A stretch of DNA of 17,708 bases from JAIVJZ01 sp035296385 (GCA_035296385.1 DATHBB010000261.1:1-17708), one strand, 5' to 3'; numbered from the stretch's first letter, positions 1 through 8,057 are shown. Numbers and translations: made by a program. The notes: a model not told the origin generated them from the letters alone.

Positions 1-87
1 TGCAATCTGGCGGTCGGCGTGTCGCTCGCGCTGCCGCTGTTCCTTTTCTTTCGTGAGCGCAAACTAGACGCGGAAAGAGTCGCATGA
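1..87 (+). CDS. C-terminal end of a membrane protein (partial)
   Basis: The first frame is open from base 1 to a TGA at 85-87 and gives 28 residues. A hydrophobic stretch (about residues 3-17, ending PLFLFF) is followed by a charged tail (RERKLDAERVA). This reads as the last transmembrane helix and cytoplasmic end of an integral membrane protein such as a transporter. The family cannot be named from so little. The stop codon overlaps the next start codon in an ATGA arrangement, so the two genes are probably translationally coupled in one operon. Confidence 0.6.
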   Translation, partial: CNLAVGVSLALPLFLFFRERKLDAERVA

Positions 88-677
88 TTTCGCAAACTTC
101 ACTGGACAACACCTTCATCGTCCTCATCGGCTTCGCGGGCACGGGCAAATACACCATCGGGCGCGCGCTCGCCGAACGCACGGGCGCGCGCCTCATAGAC
201 AATCATCTCATCAACAATCCCATCTTCAAGGTCGTCAACGTAGACGGCGTGACGCCGCTCCCTTCCGGAGTGTGGGGTAAAGTCTCCGAGATCAGGCGTC
301 TCGTCTACGAGGCCATACGCGAGATTTCGCCGCCCAATTTGAGTTTTATCTTCACGCTTGAGTTGCGCGAAAGCGAGCCGAATGCACATCGCGCGGTTCA
401 CGACCTGCAAGAACTCGCCGCCGCGCGCGAGAGCCTGCTCGTCCCCGTACGCCTGCTCTGCGACGTGGATGAGTTGTGCCGCCGCGTCGCAGACCCCGCG
501 CGCGTCGCGCAACTCAAAGAGATCAGCCCGGAGCTTGCGCGAAAGAAGATGGCGGAGCATACGGTCTTGAACCCGCAACACGAGAACACGCGCGACCTTG
601 ACGTGACGGCGAAATCGCCCGCCGAAAGCGCGGACGCCATCTTGCTTGAAATAGAACTGATCAGGAGTCGTGGTTAG
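84..677 (+). CDS. P-loop nucleotide kinase-like ATPase (AAA_33/shikimate-kinase-like fold)
   Basis: This is a 197-residue soluble protein. A Walker A motif GFAGTGKYT lies at residues 16-24, directly after a hydrophobic first strand (FIVLI), as in small-molecule kinases of the adenylate/shikimate/gluconate kinase group. The middle contains an LRESEP segment, and there is a lid-like basic stretch near residues 145-160. The substrate cannot be read from the sequence. The ATG at 84 overlaps the stop of the upstream membrane protein (ATGA), and a purine-rich GGAAAGAG precedes it, which supports this start. The length of about 200 residues is normal for single-domain P-loop kinases. It could also be a phosphotransferase of the chloramphenicol-phosphotransferase-like type. 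The fold is fairly secure; the function is not. Confidence 0.8.
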   Translation: MISQTSLDNTFIVLIGFAGTGKYTIGRALAERTGARLIDNHLINNPIFKVVNVDGVTPLPSGVWGKVSEIRRLVYEAIREISPPNLSFIFTLELRESEPNAHRAVHDLQELAAARESLLVPVRLLCDVDELCRRVADPARVAQLKEISPELARKKMAEHTVLNPQHENTRDLDVTAKSPAESADAILLEIELIRSRG

Positions 678-755
678 ACACGCGCGGGCGGGCTTGCGGG
701 ATGCTTGTGTGGAGCGCAGGAGGTCGGAGGTTAAGAAGTCGTCAGCGCCGTCGAA

Positions 756-784
756 TTGACGCGCACTCTTGTTTGGTTTAATAG
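756..784 (+). promoter_or_regulatory. Candidate sigma-70 promoter for the GAF gene
   Basis: A -35-like TTGACG (756-761; 5 of 6 consensus bases) is followed after 17 bp by TAATAG (779-784; 3 of 6). The expected start is near 791, which leaves a leader of about 30 nt to the ATG at 822. The -10 is weak, so this is a plausible but unproven promoter. Confidence 0.35.
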
Positions 785-821
785 TTTAACGATTTCCCAT
801 CCGGCTGACTTGAAGGTGGAC

Positions 822-1388
822 ATGAAACCGCCCGTGCCAGAGAACGAGTCCGCGAGGCTCGAAGTTCTACACCAGTTTGAAATACTGGACACAGACCCCG
901 ACGCGTCGCTCGACGATCTCACGCGCCTCGCCGCGCACCTGTGCCACACGCCGATTGCGATCATCACTCTGGTTGACGCGCACCGCCAGTGGTTCAAATC
1001 GCGCGTCGGACTGTCGCCTTCGGAGACCGCGCGCGACATCTCGTTTTGCGCTCACGCCATCACGCAGCCCGGCCCGCTCGTCGTCCGCGACGCGCTCGAC
1101 GACGAACGCTTCCGCGACAACCCGATGGTCACTTCCGATCCTTACATCAGGTTCTACGCCGGTTCGCCGCTCATCTCGATTGAAGGCTACAACCTCGGCA
1201 CGCTCTGCGTCATCGACCGCACGCCGCGCGAAATAACTCCCGAACAGATCGCCGCTTTGAGAATCCTCAGCAATCAGGTGATGGCGCAACTCGAACTGCG
1301 GCGCACCGCAAATTTCCTGACCCACGCGCTCGCCAAAGAGAAAGCCAAAGTGAAAGAGTTGGAAGCACAGTTGCGGGAAGGGAAGTGA
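822..1388 (+). CDS. GAF-domain sensory protein
   Basis: This is a 188-residue cytoplasmic protein made almost wholly of one GAF domain (about residues 20-160), ending in a charged coiled coil (about 160-188, KEKAKVKELEAQLREGK). It carries the signature of the GAF group often fused to histidine kinases and diguanylate cyclases: PENESARLEVLHQFEILDT at the start, then VDAHRQWFKSRVGL, FCAHAI, and FYAGSPL...GTLCVID. No kinase, GGDEF or other output domain follows, so it is either a stand-alone sensor that works with a partner or a shortened relative. The start is placed at the ATG at 822 because AAGGTGGA sits just upstream; the frame is open further upstream to a TTG at 756. It lies about 480 bp before the GGDEF-EAL gene on the same strand. 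That makes a functional link possible, but the two are not an obvious operon. Confidence 0.85.
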   Translation: MKPPVPENESARLEVLHQFEILDTDPDASLDDLTRLAAHLCHTPIAIITLVDAHRQWFKSRVGLSPSETARDISFCAHAITQPGPLVVRDALDDERFRDNPMVTSDPYIRFYAGSPLISIEGYNLGTLCVIDRTPREITPEQIAALRILSNQVMAQLELRRTANFLTHALAKEKAKVKELEAQLREGK

Positions 1389-1448
1389 AACACATCTCCG
1401 CGCATCGCCGCCATGACAAACGCTCGCGTCCCGCCTGTTGAAAGAGAC

Positions 1449-1615
1449 TCACCGCAGAGACACGGAGCACAGCCGCAGAGATACGCGGAGGAAACAAATG
1501 ATGAAGGATGAATGCGGAACGATGAAGTGAAGACAATTTGTTTTCAGTTCCGCGTTCCTGCTTCTGCGTTGCCTCTGCGACGCCTCCGCGTAAACTCTGC
1601 GCCTCTGCGGTAAAG
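1449..1615. repeat. Imperfect inverted repeat of the 'accgcagag' family, copy 1
   Basis: The left arm (about 1449-1495) begins tcaccgcagag and contains further cgcagag units. The right arm (about 1556-1615) ends cctctgcggtaaag and is its imperfect reverse complement. The best-matching part is cgcagag followed by tacgcggagg on both arms. The spacer holds gatgaa-type direct repeats and a 7-bp inverted pair (gcggaac at 1514-1520, gttccgc at 1547-1553). Here the accgcagag ends point outward, unlike copies 2 and 3 near 9.4 and 17.5 kb, where they face the loop. The whole 1389-1864 gap has no convincing gene. It holds this repeat and the promoter described at 1773. Confidence 0.75.
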
Positions 1616-1772
1616 GGTTTTCATTAACACTCAATCACAATCCGCCGGATTTCCTTCAATCTGACGTGGCCTCGTGTCAACTTGAATGGCAGAGTTGACA
1701 TGAAATCCCTCCGCCGCGCCTGCCTAATGGTGTTTTCGTTGGAATTATCGCGCTTATTTTTAGAGACTTAAG

Positions 1773-1788
1773 TGGCATTTAAGTTGCT
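1773..1788 (+). promoter_or_regulatory. Near-consensus sigma-54 (RpoN) promoter
   Basis: The sequence TGGCATTTAAGTTGCT matches the -24/-12 consensus TGGCAC-N5-TTGCW at every informative position except the C at the sixth base. The GG and GC dinucleotides have the required spacing. The expected transcription start is near 1799-1800, giving a 65-nt leader to the ATG at 1865. No activator-binding site was identified, but repeats fill the upstream region. Confidence 0.6.
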
Positions 1789-1864
1789 AGAGTCGTTAGG
1801 TCAGCCGCGCATCGAGCGCGAGCCGAGACGAGCCTAGCTGCTTCAAGTTTTTCATGAGTGCGAA

Positions 1865-4378
1865 ATGAAAAGCCCTTTCGACCAACAATCCATCAACATC
1901 TACGCGAAGGTCATTCTGTTCATTGACGCCGCGATCCTTCTGGCGTCCGCTTACAGCTTGCCGACGGCGCATCTCGGACTCCCGCTCCTGCTGCTCGCCC
2001 TCTTAACCGTCCACGCAGGCGCGGCCTTCCCCCTCAGAATTTCCGGCACCGGCAGCCACATCTATCTGACGGATAGTTTCCTGCTGCTCGCACTCTTCCT
2101 GTTCGACGCCGAAGCGGCGGCGGTGCTCGCCTGCATCGTCACGCCCTGCGTGCTTCTCCGCTCCAGCAAGAACCTGAACTTGCTCGTCTATCGTTCGGCG
2201 ATCTCCGTGCTCCCCACGTTCCTCGCGGCTTTCATGCTGCGCTTCGGCTTCGGCACAGTTCCCGATCTTTTGCAGGCGCGCGACCTGCCCGTCATCGCCA
2301 CGGCGCTCGCGGCGGTAATCGGCGTCCAATCAGTGGCGAGCGCCGCGATCTCTCTGAGCGACAGAAAAGCCAGCCCGCAGCAGGGGCGTCGGCGTGCCAT
2401 CGCCAAGAGTTATCTCACGTCGCTCTGGATGTATCTGGCAGCCGGATGCGTCGCCGGCGTAGTTGCCGCCTCCGCTTACTTCGTCGGACTCAACACGGTC
2501 ACAATCGTCGGCGTCGTCGTCGCCGTCGCTTATTTCGCCTACACGTCTTACGTCAACAACCACTACATCAACGTCTCCTCGGCGCAGGCGCAGGCGGCGA
2601 CGGTTCACAGCAACAACTCCGTCAGCGACGACGACCGTTTCCGCAACGCTTTCGACTTCGCCGCCATCGGCATGGCGCTCGTCTCTTCGGAAGGGCGCTG
2701 GCTGCAAGTCAATCGCGCGCTCTGTAAGATTCTCGGCTACTCCGAGCGCGAGATGCTCGTCACGGACTTCCTGACCATCATCCACCCGGACGATCTCGGC
2801 GTCGCGGTTGACGCCATCAAGCGCCTGCGCAAAGGCAACAGCACGATTGACCAATGCGAGGTGCGATTCCGCCACAAGTCGGGGCATACGGTGTGGGGGT
2901 TGTGGAGCGCGTCTCTGGCGGGCGGGCCGCACGTCGCTTCGACGCCGCTCGTCTTCCAGATTCAGGACATCACTGACCGCAAGCGCGCCGAAGAACAACT
3001 GCAACACGAGGCCATGCACGACGTGTTGACGGGGCTGCCCAACCGCGCCATGTTCATAGACCACCTCGAACTGGCGATAGCGCGCGCGCAGCGCAACGAG
3101 GAACGCAAATTTGCGATCCTCTACGTGGACCTCGACCGCTTCAAGATCATCAATGACAGCTTAGGCCACGCCATCGGCGATCAATTGCTCAAAGAAGTGG
3201 CCGTGCGTTTGTGGAAATGCGTCAGGGCGGGAGACACGGTCGCGCGTCTCGGCGGCGACGAGTTCGTGCTCCTCCTGGAAGACATCTATCAGGAGAGCGA
3301 GGCGATTGATGTCGCCGAACGGATCAAGGGCGAGTTGGCCGTGCCGTTCACCTTGAGCGGGCGCGAAGTGTTCACGACCGTGAGCATCGGCGTGGCTTCG
3401 AGTTGGACGAGCTACCATCAGGCCGAAGGCTTGATCAGGGACGCCGACGCGGCGATGTACCGCGCGAAATCTCTCGGCAAGAACCGACACGAAATTTACG
3501 ACTCCGTGATGCACGCGCAGGTCAACGATCTGTTGCAGATGGAGACGGCCTTGCGGCTCGCGGTCGAGCGTCGCGAATTCATAGTCTATTACCAATCCAT
3601 CGTCGATCTGGAGACGTTCAAGATTTCGGGCTTCGAGGCGTTGGTGCGTTGGAATCATCCGGAGAAGGGATTCATCTCGCCCGCGAATTTCATCCCGCTC
3701 GCGGAAGAGACGGGCCTCATCGTCGAGATCGGCGAATGGGTGCTGCGCGAGGCGTGCCAGCAGATGGAGCGTTGGCAGAAGATATTCCCGTCCGATCCGC
3801 CTCTGTTCGTCAGCGTGAACCTGTCGAGCAAGCAGTTCATCCAGAGCGATCTCATACAGAGAGTCACGCAGATCATCGAAGAGACGAAGATCAACCCCGA
3901 GGGGCTGAAACTGGAGATCACCGAAAGCGCCGTGATGGACGACGTTGATTCGGCGACCGAGATGCTCAAGAAACTGCGCGCGCTCGGCGTCAAGTTGAGC
4001 ATCGACGATTTCGGCACGGGCTACTCTTCTTTGAGTTATCTACACCGTTTCCCGATTGACACGCTGAAAGTTGATCGCTCGTTCGTCGTCAACATGTCTG
4101 AGGACAGCGAGAACGTCGAGATCGTGCGGACGATTGTGAGCCTCGCGCAGAACCTCGGCATGAACGTGATCGCCGAGGGCGTGGAGACGAAAGAACAACT
4201 CGCGGCGCTACGCAAACTCGGTTGCGAAAACGGTCAGGGCTACCTCTTCTCGAAGCCGGTGGACGCGAAAAAGGCGGAGAATCTGATCTGCGACACCTAC
4301 ACGATTGAACCCACCGTCGAACCGCTCGTCAACTCCGTCGGCACGCCGGAAAAAGTCGTACGCTATCTGGTGGCGTAA
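1865..4378 (+). CDS. Membrane-anchored PAS-GGDEF-EAL c-di-GMP cyclase/phosphodiesterase
   Basis: The 837-residue protein starts with a hydrophobic module of several transmembrane segments (about residues 12-230), like a MASE-type sensor. A PAS domain (about 257-375) follows, then GGDEF (about 380-545) and EAL (about 555-810). The cyclase site reads GGDEF at 463-467, with metal-site D422 in VDLDRF and a product-inhibition I-site RAGD at 454-457, exactly five residues before GGDEF. The EAL site is also complete: E591 in EALVRW, NLSSKQF, the E of LEITES, D714-D715 in DDFGTGYSSL, K735, and E771 in AEGVE. Both halves should therefore be catalytically competent, making and hydrolysing c-di-GMP at the inner membrane under PAS or membrane-sensor control. 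A near-consensus sigma-54 promoter lies 80-90 bp upstream. A four-codon ORF (ATG at 1854) ends in an ATGA overlap with this start; no strong Shine-Dalgarno is visible. Confidence 0.95.
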   Translation: MKSPFDQQSINIYAKVILFIDAAILLASAYSLPTAHLGLPLLLLALLTVHAGAAFPLRISGTGSHIYLTDSFLLLALFLFDAEAAAVLACIVTPCVLLRSSKNLNLLVYRSAISVLPTFLAAFMLRFGFGTVPDLLQARDLPVIATALAAVIGVQSVASAAISLSDRKASPQQGRRRAIAKSYLTSLWMYLAAGCVAGVVAASAYFVGLNTVTIVGVVVAVAYFAYTSYVNNHYINVSSAQAQAATVHSNNSVSDDDRFRNAFDFAAIGMALVSSEGRWLQVNRALCKILGYSEREMLVTDFLTIIHPDDLGVAVDAIKRLRKGNSTIDQCEVRFRHKSGHTVWGLWSASLAGGPHVASTPLVFQIQDITDRKRAEEQLQHEAMHDVLTGLPNRAMFIDHLELAIARAQRNEERKFAILYVDLDRFKIINDSLGHAIGDQLLKEVAVRLWKCVRAGDTVARLGGDEFVLLLEDIYQESEAIDVAERIKGELAVPFTLSGREVFTTVSIGVASSWTSYHQAEGLIRDADAAMYRAKSLGKNRHEIYDSVMHAQVNDLLQMETALRLAVERREFIVYYQSIVDLETFKISGFEALVRWNHPEKGFISPANFIPLAEETGLIVEIGEWVLREACQQMERWQKIFPSDPPLFVSVNLSSKQFIQSDLIQRVTQIIEETKINPEGLKLEITESAVMDDVDSATEMLKKLRALGVKLSIDDFGTGYSSLSYLHRFPIDTLKVDRSFVVNMSEDSENVEIVRTIVSLAQNLGMNVIAEGVETKEQLAALRKLGCENGQGYLFSKPVDAKKAENLICDTYTIEPTVEPLVNSVGTPEKVVRYLVA

Positions 4379-4396
4379 GACTTACAACGCCCGCCG

Positions 4397-4410
4397 TCTC
4401 GCGCGCGAGA
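4397..4410. other. Perfect 14-bp palindrome between convergent genes
   Basis: TCTCGCGCGCGAGA lies in the 55-bp gap between the converging GGDEF-EAL and acetyltransferase genes. As RNA it could form a five-pair stem with a CGCG loop in either direction. There is no T tract, so a bidirectional terminator is only a guess. Confidence 0.3.
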
Positions 4411-4433
4411 AGTTCACAGGCGAGCCGTATCAA

Positions 4434-4967
4434 TCACCCGAACTTTAATTTCTGTTGACTACCGCGTCTCTTCGCGGCGCGGTCTTTAGGGGCAGGCGCT
4501 CCGGCGAGGTCGTAGCGGAAGACGAGCATGTCGCGCACGGCGAGGCCGTTCTCATGGACGGGTTCGTCGTAATACCAGAAGTAATCGTGCCGGATGTGGT
4601 TTATCCTGAATCCGCACTTCTGGTAGAAGATAATGTTGCCCGCGCTCGTGCTGCTCGTGCCGACGAACATCTCCCGCTTGCCGCGCCTTCTCGCCTCTTC
4701 GATCAGCCACGCGACGAAAACCTTGCCGAGACCCGCGCCCTGTCGTTCGGGCACGACGGCGAGTTCGACCATCTCGCACGGGTCGCGCGCCCAACGCATC
4801 GTCGCCGCCGCAACGACGCGCCCGCCTTCGTCTTCCATGACGTAAACGGCGTCGCTCAGATTTCGCAGACTCCAACGTAGCGCGCTCTCCGAAGGCTCCG
4901 CCAGCAAGAGAAGCGGGACGAGCGCGCCCGTCTCTTCCTTTCGTGCCTCGCGTATGTCGAACTGCAT
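4434..4967 (-). CDS. GNAT-family N-acetyltransferase
   Basis: This is a protein of about 178 residues with a single GNAT domain. Acetyl-CoA-binding motif A is visible as VELAVVPERQGAGLGKVFVA (the Q/RxxGxG/A loop), followed by the helix with EEARRRGKREMFV and a motif-B-like segment NIIFYQKCGFRI. A variable C-terminal part (about residues 125-178: FWYYDEPVHENG..., then a basic tail) follows the core. The acceptor substrate is unknown. The ATG at 4967 is preferred because the domain begins FDIREAR just after it; a GTG at 4994 would add nine residues. Neither start has a clear Shine-Dalgarno. The gene converges on the GGDEF-EAL gene and diverges from the small membrane protein gene. Confidence 0.85.
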   Translation of the reverse strand: MQFDIREARKEETGALVPLLLLAEPSESALRWSLRNLSDAVYVMEDEGGRVVAAATMRWARDPCEMVELAVVPERQGAGLGKVFVAWLIEEARRRGKREMFVGTSSTSAGNIIFYQKCGFRINHIRHDYFWYYDEPVHENGLAVRDMLVFRYDLAGAPAPKDRAAKRRGSQQKLKFG

Positions 4968-5093
4968 GTCTGTGGAATCGGGTATATTCTTCACGACCGC
5001 AGGAGTGTATCATGGCGCAAACGTGCGCCGGCTCTCAGGCTGGACGGTGGCGCGGTAGGGCAGGGTTAGACGTTTGCGGAGGTGTGAGAAGGC

Positions 5094-5483
5094 ATGGAGC
5101 ATGAGACGAGAGTTCGCGGCGCGGGCGGCACGCCGGGCGGGCTTGGGCAGTTCTTTCTCGGTCTGGCGATGGCCGTCGCCGGTGCGTACATGTTGACCAA
5201 CCAGGTGGTCGTGACGAGCGGCTTCTGGTCTGTGTGGGGCTACAACGCTTTCGGCCTGTCGCTCGTGCCGCTCATCATCGGCATCGGCTTGCTGTTCTTC
5301 AACGGCAAATCCGTCGTCGGCTGGCTGCTTTTGTTCGTCGGCGTCGTCGTCATCTTCACGGGCATCCTGATGAACCTTCAAATCTACTTCCAACCGACCA
5401 GCCTCTTCAACACACTGATCATGCTCGTGCTGCTCGCGGGCGGCATCGGCCTCGTCGCACGCGCGCTCGTCGCGCACGACTGA
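5094..5483 (+). CDS. Small conserved-type integral membrane protein, function unknown
   Basis: The 129-residue protein has a short hydrophilic, glycine-rich N-terminus (residues 1-18). Four hydrophobic segments follow, at about 19-37, 52-68, 73-92 and 103-124, so it is almost wholly embedded in the membrane. There is no cleavable signal and no motif that gives an activity. A strong Shine-Dalgarno (GGAGGTG) lies about 10 bp before the ATG, which fixes the start and argues that the gene is real. It stands alone between a divergent acetyltransferase and a convergent dehydrogenase. Confidence 0.75.
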   Translation: MEHETRVRGAGGTPGGLGQFFLGLAMAVAGAYMLTNQVVVTSGFWSVWGYNAFGLSLVPLIIGIGLLFFNGKSVVGWLLLFVGVVVIFTGILMNLQIYFQPTSLFNTLIMLVLLAGGIGLVARALVAHD

Positions 5484-5550
5484 AACGCGTTTTCGATAAG
5501 TTCTCAGGCTCAAGCGTTCGACTCTGATCGGAGTTTGATACTTAATGCGT

Positions 5551-6465
5551 TCAATCTTTGCGCGTCGGCGCGGCGCGCGTCCCCGCTTTGTCGTTCAGAC
5601 CCATGCTGTGAAGCCCGAAGGAGCGACCGAGCGCCTCGACCTCGCGCTCCGCCTGCGGGACGAGACGGCGCGCGAGCCGCCCCATGACGCGTTCGGAGAG
5701 CGCGCTCGCGAAGAGTTGGCGGACGGCGGCGAGCGGCGCGAGCGTGCGCGGCACGTAGATTTTGCGCCTGCGTCGCTCGATGGCTTCAACGAACGCGGCG
5801 GCGCAAGTCTCGACCGAAGTGACGGAGCCGAACGGCCCCGGCAGCACGCCGAGTATCTCTCTGAAACTTTTAAGATCGTGTTGCGCGTCGCGCACGAGAT
5901 CGGTATCGATCCAGGCCGGATGCGCCACGCCGACGCCGACCCCCTTATGCGCGAGTTCTAACCTGAGCGCGTTGCCGAACTGTTCGACGCCGCTCTTTGA
6001 GGCCGCGTAGGTCGAGATGCCCGGCAGCGGCGCGAGCGCGGCTGCGGACGAGACGAGCAGGTAGTAGCCGCGCCTCGCCGTGACGTGCGCGAGCGTCGCG
6101 CTGACCGTGCGCACGACGCCGATCAAGTTAACTTCAATCGTGCGCACGAGCGCTTCGACGGGCGAGACGGCCACCGTGCCGTTCGACGCGATTCCGGCGT
6201 TGGCGACGACCACGTCGAGGCCGCCGAGCGCGTCGAACGTGGCAGCGACGGCGCGCTCCAAAGCAGTTTGATCCGTCACGTCGCACTCGAACCAGACGTG
6301 CCCGCCGCCATGAAGCGTCGCGGCCAACTCCGAGAGGCGTTCCGGTTCAAGACCGACGAGCGCGAGACGCGCGCCGCGCGCCGCGAGCAGCCGCGCCGTC
6401 TCCGCGCCGATGCCGCGCGCCGCGCCCGTGATGAGCACCACCTTGCCCGAAACGCTGTAGGTCAT
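5551..6465 (-). CDS. Short-chain dehydrogenase/reductase (classical SDR)
   Basis: This is a 304-residue NAD(P)-dependent oxidoreductase. The cofactor motif TGAARGIG is at 13-20, NAG at 89-91 and the structural Asn at N113. The catalytic Ser-Tyr-Lys are S140, Y153 and K157 (YAASK). The C-terminal 60-70 residues extend beyond a minimal 250-residue SDR and contain a basic segment RRRRKIYVP. This resembles the SDRs paired with FAD monooxygenases, such as SadH of the mycobacterial mymA locus. A perfect AGGAGG lies about 9 bp before the ATG. It is 44 bp downstream of the monooxygenase gene on the same strand, so the two are probably co-transcribed. The partners could interconvert an alcohol and a ketone, with the ketone then oxygenated by the monooxygenase; that order is inferred. 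Confidence 0.9.
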   Translation of the reverse strand: MTYSVSGKVVLITGAARGIGAETARLLAARGARLALVGLEPERLSELAATLHGGGHVWFECDVTDQTALERAVAATFDALGGLDVVVANAGIASNGTVAVSPVEALVRTIEVNLIGVVRTVSATLAHVTARRGYYLLVSSAAALAPLPGISTYAASKSGVEQFGNALRLELAHKGVGVGVAHPAWIDTDLVRDAQHDLKSFREILGVLPGPFGSVTSVETCAAAFVEAIERRRRKIYVPRTLAPLAAVRQLFASALSERVMGRLARRLVPQAEREVEALGRSFGLHSMGLNDKAGTRAAPTRKD

Positions 6466-6509
6466 AAGACGGATTCCTCCTGACGGGGGAGAACTTGAAA
6501 CTTTAACAA

Positions 6510-7997
6510 TCAGCGAACGTCGCCGCCCTCCGTCACGTACTCGGCGGGATTCAGTCGTGCGAGGCGGCGGCGGAAGCGCCAGGTCGAATCAGGCCAGAGC
6601 GTGGAGTTGCGCCCCGTGCGGTCGAGATACCAACTCGCGCAGCCGCCCGCCGTCCAGACCGTCCCTTCCATGCGCCGCTGCACCTCTTTGACGAAAGCCG
6701 CCTGCGCGTCGGCGCGCGGCTCGATGGTCCCGATGTTGTGCCGACGCATGTAGTCGAGCGTGGCGAGCAGGTATTCGATCTGCGCTTCGAGCATGATGAG
6801 CACGGAGTTGTGTCCGAGTCCGGTGTTCGGCCCCATCAGGATGAAGAGGTTGGGGAAGCCTGTGACGGTCGTGCCCAGGTGCGCCTGCGGGCTGCCCGCC
6901 CAGACGGACGCGAGCGTCTGCCCGTCGCGACCGCGCACGTGGTTCGCCATCGGCTGATCCGTCACACGAAAACCCGTCCCGAAGATGATCGCGTCAACAG
7001 GGCGCTCGACGCCGTCTGTAGAGACGATTGAACGCGGGCGCACTTCTGCGACGCCCTCGGTGATCAACTCGACGTTCGGTTGCGCGAGCGACGGCAGGTA
7101 ATCATTCGAGACGAGGACGCGTTTGCAGCCGATGGCGTAGCGCGGCGTGAGTTTCGCGCGAAGCTCCGCATCGGGCACAGACTTCTCAAGATGTCTGAGC
7201 GCGATGCGTTCGACGATGCGCGACACCCAGAGATAGCGGAACGCGAAGACCAGCGACTCGCGCAAAGCATATAAACCGGCGCGCACCGCGCGCTGCGCGA
7301 TGGGGAAGCGTCGAAATAAACGTCGCTTGCCTTCGCCGAGCGCGCGGTCGTGGCGCGGCATGATCCAAGGAGGCGTGCGTTGAAAGATGTGCAGGCGCTC
7401 CACCTTCGGCTGTATTTCGGGAACGAACTGTATGGCGGACGCGCCCGTCCCGATAACAGCCACGCGCCGCCCCGCGAGGTCAAACCCGTGATCCCAACGC
7501 GCCGAGTGAAACGCGCGCCCCTCGAAGCGTTCGAGCCCGCGCAACTCCGGCATACGTGGTTCGCTCAAAGCGCCCGAAGCCAGCACGAGCACCGATGCCG
7601 TATAAATCCCTTGCGAAGTCTCGACGCGCCAGAGTTGCGCCGCAGCGTCCCACGCGGCCTCGCGCACCTCGCAGCGGAAGCGTATATGCGGCAGCACGCC
7701 GAAGTCGCGCGCGCAGCGTTGCAGGTAAGCCCGGATTTCGGGCTGCGGCGAATAGCTGCGCGTCCAACCGGGATTCGGCGCGAAGGAGAACGAGTAGAGG
7801 TGCGATTGCACATCGCAGGCGCAACCGGGATAAGTGTTGTCGCGCCACGTCCCGCCGACATCACCCGCGCGTTCGAGCACGACGAAATTCTCCGTGCCCT
7901 CCTGCTTGAGCCGGATGGCCGTGCCCAGGCCGCCGAAGCCGCTCCCGATGATCAGGATGCGCGCGTGGTTGCCGCCCTCTACGCCTTCTCGCCCCAA
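6510..7997 (-). CDS. FAD/NADPH monooxygenase, Baeyer-Villiger/FMO type
   Basis: The 495-residue flavoprotein has an FAD-binding Rossmann motif (GSGFGG, about residues 18-23) and the Baeyer-Villiger fingerprint FxGxxxHxxxWD, read as FEGRAFHSARWD at about 158-169. A second, NADPH-binding Rossmann motif GTGASA is at about 183-188, and a late GTGF segment matches the class B family. Such enzymes insert oxygen into ketones to give esters or lactones, or oxygenate soft nucleophiles; the substrate cannot be read here. The start is taken as the TTG at 7997, because GGAGGAG lies 8 bp upstream; a TTG at 8012 would fall before that Shine-Dalgarno. It is followed by an SDR gene 44 bp downstream, as in mymA-like loci. 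A Rho-independent terminator ends just upstream of the ribosome-binding site, which raises the question of how the gene is transcribed. Confidence 0.93.
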   Translation of the reverse strand: MGREGVEGGNHARILIIGSGFGGLGTAIRLKQEGTENFVVLERAGDVGGTWRDNTYPGCACDVQSHLYSFSFAPNPGWTRSYSPQPEIRAYLQRCARDFGVLPHIRFRCEVREAAWDAAAQLWRVETSQGIYTASVLVLASGALSEPRMPELRGLERFEGRAFHSARWDHGFDLAGRRVAVIGTGASAIQFVPEIQPKVERLHIFQRTPPWIMPRHDRALGEGKRRLFRRFPIAQRAVRAGLYALRESLVFAFRYLWVSRIVERIALRHLEKSVPDAELRAKLTPRYAIGCKRVLVSNDYLPSLAQPNVELITEGVAEVRPRSIVSTDGVERPVDAIIFGTGFRVTDQPMANHVRGRDGQTLASVWAGSPQAHLGTTVTGFPNLFILMGPNTGLGHNSVLIMLEAQIEYLLATLDYMRRHNIGTIEPRADAQAAFVKEVQRRMEGTVWTAGGCASWYLDRTGRNSTLWPDSTWRFRRRLARLNPAEYVTEGGDVR

Positions 7998-8010
7998 CTC
8001 AGTCTCCTCC

Positions 8011-8039
8011 AATAAAAAACGGCGGGACTGCTCCCGCCG
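8011..8039 (-). terminator. Rho-independent terminator or attenuator abutting the monooxygenase RBS
   Basis: Read on the minus strand, an eight-pair stem (cggcggga with tcccgccg) with a four-base loop is followed by six T residues and ATT. The next bases, 8004-8010, are the GGAGGAG Shine-Dalgarno of the monooxygenase. There is no room for a promoter between the T tract and the start codon. A nearly identical hairpin follows the tRNA-Ala gene at 12766-12796. Confidence 0.7.
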
Positions 8040-8057
8040 CGACCGGCTGAATTCTCT

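Noticed and set aside
2330..3064. Minus-strand ORF of 244 codons within the GGDEF-EAL gene
   Set aside because: The opposite strand encodes intact PAS and GGDEF domains; this frame has low-complexity R/V/D text.
4979..4990. TATATT box between the acetyltransferase and membrane protein genes as a promoter
   Set aside because: No matching -35 element at 16-18 bp on either strand, so it was not listed as a promoter.
7350..8015. Plus-strand ORF of 221 codons opposite the monooxygenase
   Set aside because: Antisense shadow of a well-supported flavoprotein; R/A-rich and without recognisable domains.
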